Assembly (NCBI RefSeq): GCF_002929225.1
Contig: NZ_PISM01000004.1
Coordinates: forward strand, 372,001 to 436,000
Length of the DNA: 64,000 nt
Source of the DNA: Stutzerimonas kunmingensis
Lineage (GTDB): Bacteria; Pseudomonadota; Gammaproteobacteria; Pseudomonadales; Pseudomonadaceae
Direction: 5' to 3'
Shown here: positions 61,353 through 64,000 of the stretch, one piece after another
How positions within the stretch are numbered: the stretch's first letter is position 1
Layout of the letters: each line of letters opens with the position of its first letter
Program-made: the position numbers and the translations under genes
Notes under the pieces: generated by a model
Databases searched by the model: none
Told to the model about the DNA's origin: nothing
Seen by the model: the letters and a program-made list of their open reading frames with translations, nothing else

Positions 61353-64000
61353 TTAGCTCGCGCCGCCCTGCAGGTAGCTGTCCAGGCAAGCATACAGCTG
61401 CCGGCTCTCCAGAGGTTTGCCGATGAATTCATCCATACCCGATTCCAGGCCGCGCTGACGGTGCTCTGCCAGTACGTGGGCGGTCACGGCGATGATCGGC
61501 ACGGCTTGTAGCTCAAGCTCCGCTTCCAGCTTGCGTATCCGCCGGCTGGCTTCGAAGCCATCGAGCTCCGGCATTTCGCAGTCCATCAGGATCAGTTGCA
61601 CGGCTTCCGGATCGCGACGATAGAGGTCCACGGCCTGGCGTCCGTTGTCGGCGAGCTGAACGGCGTAACCGCGCTTTTTCAGCAGGCCGCGCACCACCAT
61701 CTGATTCACCGGATTGTCCTCGGCGACCAGAATGCAGGGCTCGCGGGGTGGCTGCTCTGCTGGTGCAACGTCGGTCGCTTCGCTAGCCTGCTGAGGCGCT
61801 GGAGTGTATAGCGCCTGCAACGCCTCACGCAGCGGCGTGCTCTGCAGCGGTAGCGCCAGGCTGATCAGACGTAACCCGGGCGATGGCGGTGGCGGCTCGT
61901 GGACCGGCGAATAGAGCATCAGCACCCGCTGATTCGCCTCCAGATGCGGGCGAAGACGCTCCAGCCACTGCGCCGGACTGCCCGGCCAGGGCGCCAGCAG
62001 AACCATCAGTGGCGGGGCGGTGAAGTCCGACAGGTAGTCCGGCAGGCATTCCGGGGTCTGGCAGCGCTCGGTGCGCATGCCCCAGCGCCGCAGCAGATGG
62101 CTCAACGCCTCGAGGCCCTCGGTATCCTGCGAAGCAAGCAGCGCCGGGCGGCCGCCGAGCAGGTGATTCAGCGGGTCTTCCACATCGCTGGCGCTTTGCA
62201 GCGGGATTTCGAAGCAGAAGCGGCTGCCGCGGCCCGGTGCGCTCTGCACCTCGATATGGCCGTTCATCATTTCCACCAGCTCCTTGCTGATCGCCAGGCC
62301 CAATCCGCTGCCGCCGTAACGTCGAGTGGTGCTCGAATCGCCCTGGGAGAAGGATTCGAACAACTGCGCCAGCACTTCCTGACGCATGCCGATACCGCTG
62401 TCGCTGACGCAGAACACCAGGCGCCGGGTGCCTTCCTGAGTCTGACGGCAGGAGACTTCGAGCAGTACGTGGCCGTGCTCGGTGAATTTCAGCGCATTGC
62501 TCAGCAGGTTCATCAGAATCTGTTTGAGTCGCGTGGGGTCGCCACGAATCCGTCGCGGCACGCCGGGCTCCAGGCCTACGTGCAGGCTCAGCTGTTTCTC
62601 CAGCGCCTGCGCGGTGAACAGCCGGATGGTTTCGGAAATCAGGATTTCCAGATCGAAGTCGATGTCTTCCAGGCTGAGCTTGCCGGAGCCGATCCGGGCG
62701 TAGTCGAGGATGTCGTTGATCACCGCCATCAGCGAGTTGCCGGAGCTGGAGATGGTATCCAGATAGAACTGCTGGCTGCGGTCCAGCGGCGTTTCACGCA
62801 GCAGTTGCAGCATGCCGAGCACGCCATTGAGCGGAGTGCGGATCTCGTGACTCATCTTGGCCAGGAAGCGGCTCTTGGCTTCATTCTCGCTGGCGGCCCG
62901 CTCGGCGGCCTCACGCGAGCGGTAGCCCTCTTCCTTAAGCAGGTTGATGCGATCGGCCAGGCCGATGGACAGGGTGATCAGTTCGAAAGCGACGCTGGCC
63001 TTGACCACCGCCGCGCCGTACAGGCCGAACAGCTCGAAGCCCAGCGAGCCGGCCGTAACCAGGATGAACGAGGCCAGCAGTACGCCCCAGGCCAGCGTGT
63101 AGTAGACGCCATAGCGCACGCCGCGACGCCAGACGAAGGCGCCGGTGGCAAGCAGGCCGACCGAGGCGGCGATCACCGTGATGCTGGCCAGGATGCTCCA
63201 GGTCTGCACGTCCAGCAGCAGCCCGGAAACCATGCTGCCGAGGGCGATCAGCAGCGTGCAGCGCAGCACCAGGTCGAGCCGTGGAAAGAGCTCGCGGGTG
63301 TGCAGGAAGTGGCGGCTGAACTGGATGGCGATCAGGCAATGGCTGAACATCAGGACGTAGATGCCCATGGCCACCAGCCCGCCGTCGTCGGCCAGCCATT
63401 TGACCAGCAGGCCGTCGAAGGAGAGCGCGAACAGTCCGACGTTGAGGGTGTAGACCAGATACCAGAAGTACGCCGGCTCGCGCAGCGAGGCGAACAGGAA
63501 CAGGTTGTAGCAGAACATCGCGAACAGCACGCCGTAGAAGGCGCCGCTGATGCCGCTCAACTCCTGTTGCTGGGCCGCGCTGGCGTTGTAGCTGCTGAAG
63601 TACAGCGGCACGTAGAGCGTGCTGGTGGTCTTGATGCGCAACAGAAGGGTGGTTTCGCCCGGAGGCAGATCGACGGGAAACCAGAAGTCGCTGACCTTTA
63701 CCGGACGATCCGCGAAGGGGTAGCGATCCCCGGTCAGCTGCCTGCTGATGCTGCCGTCGGGGTACTGCAGGAACAGCTCGATGTGGTCGAGCAGCGGGTA
63801 GTTGATTTCGACGAAGCCGCCGAGCGGTGCGTCCAGCTCGTTGACCAGTCTGGCGCGTAACCACCATGTCGAGCTGTTCTTGCCCTCGTTCACATGGCCG
63901 CTCTCGACGGTGCGCATGCGCTCGTCCGCGAATGCCATGACTTCATCGACATCCAGCGCGCCATCCGGGTCCTCGAGGTAGAGGGTGCCGCTTCCGAGTG
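61353..64000 (-). CDS. Hybrid sensor histidine kinase, 7TMR-DISM type (SagS-like; 5' end outside window)
   Basis: About 880 residues are visible, open to the right edge. In order: periplasmic 7TMR-DISMED2 domain (FWFPVDLPPGETTLLLRI), seven membrane helices, HisKA with the phospho-acceptor His in KMSHEIRTPLNG, HATPase_c with NLLSNALKFTEHG and GGSGLGLAISKELVEMM, a degenerate receiver (about 62000-62170), and a C-terminal receiver with ILVAEDNPVN and phospho-Asp in LMDCEMPELDG. This layout matches SagS/RetS-type kinases that control the motile-sessile switch in Pseudomonas; a single intact receiver favours SagS. Confidence 0.9.
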   Translation of the reverse strand, partial: LGSGTLYLEDPDGALDVDEVMAFADERMRTVESGHVNEGKNSSTWWLRARLVNELDAPLGGFVEINYPLLDHIELFLQYPDGSISRQLTGDRYPFADRPVKVSDFWFPVDLPPGETTLLLRIKTTSTLYVPLYFSSYNASAAQQQELSGISGAFYGVLFAMFCYNLFLFASLREPAYFWYLVYTLNVGLFALSFDGLLVKWLADDGGLVAMGIYVLMFSHCLIAIQFSRHFLHTRELFPRLDLVLRCTLLIALGSMVSGLLLDVQTWSILASITVIAASVGLLATGAFVWRRGVRYGVYYTLAWGVLLASFILVTAGSLGFELFGLYGAAVVKASVAFELITLSIGLADRINLLKEEGYRSREAAERAASENEAKSRFLAKMSHEIRTPLNGVLGMLQLLRETPLDRSQQFYLDTISSSGNSLMAVINDILDYARIGSGKLSLEDIDFDLEILISETIRLFTAQALEKQLSLHVGLEPGVPRRIRGDPTRLKQILMNLLSNALKFTEHGHVLLEVSCRQTQEGTRRLVFCVSDSGIGMRQEVLAQLFESFSQGDSSTTRRYGGSGLGLAISKELVEMMNGHIEVQSAPGRGSRFCFEIPLQSASDVEDPLNHLLGGRPALLASQDTEGLEALSHLLRRWGMRTERCQTPECLPDYLSDFTAPPLMVLLAPWPGSPAQWLERLRPHLEANQRVLMLYSPVHEPPPPSPGLRLISLALPLQSTPLREALQALYTPAPQQASEATDVAPAEQPPREPCILVAEDNPVNQMVVRGLLKKRGYAVQLADNGRQAVDLYRRDPEAVQLILMDCEMPELDGFEASRRIRKLEAELELQAVPIIAVTAHVLAEHRQRGLESGMDEFIGKPLESRQLYACLDSYLQGGAS

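Noticed and set aside
61899..63860. A 653-codon open frame on the plus strand across the histidine kinase
   Set aside because: Composition (Gln, Arg, His, Ala) is that of an antisense shadow; the minus strand encodes recognisable kinase domains.

Overview
The window looks like chromosome of a gamma-proteobacterial pseudomonad, most probably the Pseudomonas (Stutzerimonas) stutzeri group. The evidence is a single polar-flagellum gene set with sigma-54 promoters, an Entner-Doudoroff zwf-pgl-eda operon, the ubiG-mupP-yciK and minCDE neighbourhoods typical of Pseudomonas, and a chromosomal integron whose attC sites are of the conserved Pseudomonas type. The core is GC-rich; the stretch from about 9.7 to 23.8 kb is clearly more AT-rich and foreign.

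1-9.1 kb is core metabolism: prmB (5' end outside the window), zwf-pgl-eda, rluB, then on the minus strand yciK, mupP, ubiG and a methylthioadenosine/SAH deaminase. 9.1-9.67 kb holds four tandem rRNA-type promoters and a pre-16S leader with boxA, but the 16S gene is absent: homology stops at the point where 16S should begin.

9.7-20.8 kb is a chromosomal integron. intI (plus strand, 19870-20835) diverges from an array of about 15 cassettes on the minus strand carrying 17 cassette ORFs. I place 14 attC sites: eight of a near-identical 76-77 bp type, five of unrelated types, and one decayed. One attC is split by an intact IS5-family insertion with a TTAG target duplication. Most cassette products are secreted, lipidated or membrane-bound, and four carry zinc-ribbon cysteine clusters; none is a recognised resistance gene. 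The intI promoter carries a LexA-like box.

20.9-23.8 kb is a scar region: a 3' fragment of typA, a small unknown gene, an AlpA-like regulator and a P4-type integrase next to the 3' half of a tRNA-Arg(CCT) gene, which is the right end of an eroded integrative element.

23.9-39.7 kb is the flagellar rod-hook region: flgZ-flgN-flgM-flgA (minus), cheV-cheR (plus), then flgBCDE and flgFGHIJKL, each block preceded by a sigma-54 promoter. FlgZ is the c-di-GMP brake on motility, FlgM/FlgN regulate late export, CheV/CheR serve chemotaxis, and flgB-L build rod, rings, hook and hook-filament junction. A ComEA-like gene follows.

40-64 kb is core again: a YkvA protein, an XRE regulator/unknown/Sel1 trio, an EAL-CBS-GGDEF protein, the Prc protease, a quinone oxidoreductase, apeB, rluA, minCDE, a lipid A acyltransferase, a pirin, an MlaA lipoprotein overlapping a secreted alpha/beta hydrolase, the acetate uptake pair yjcH-actP, an SDR, a CynX-type MFS transporter, yheU and a SagS-like hybrid histidine kinase running off the right edge.
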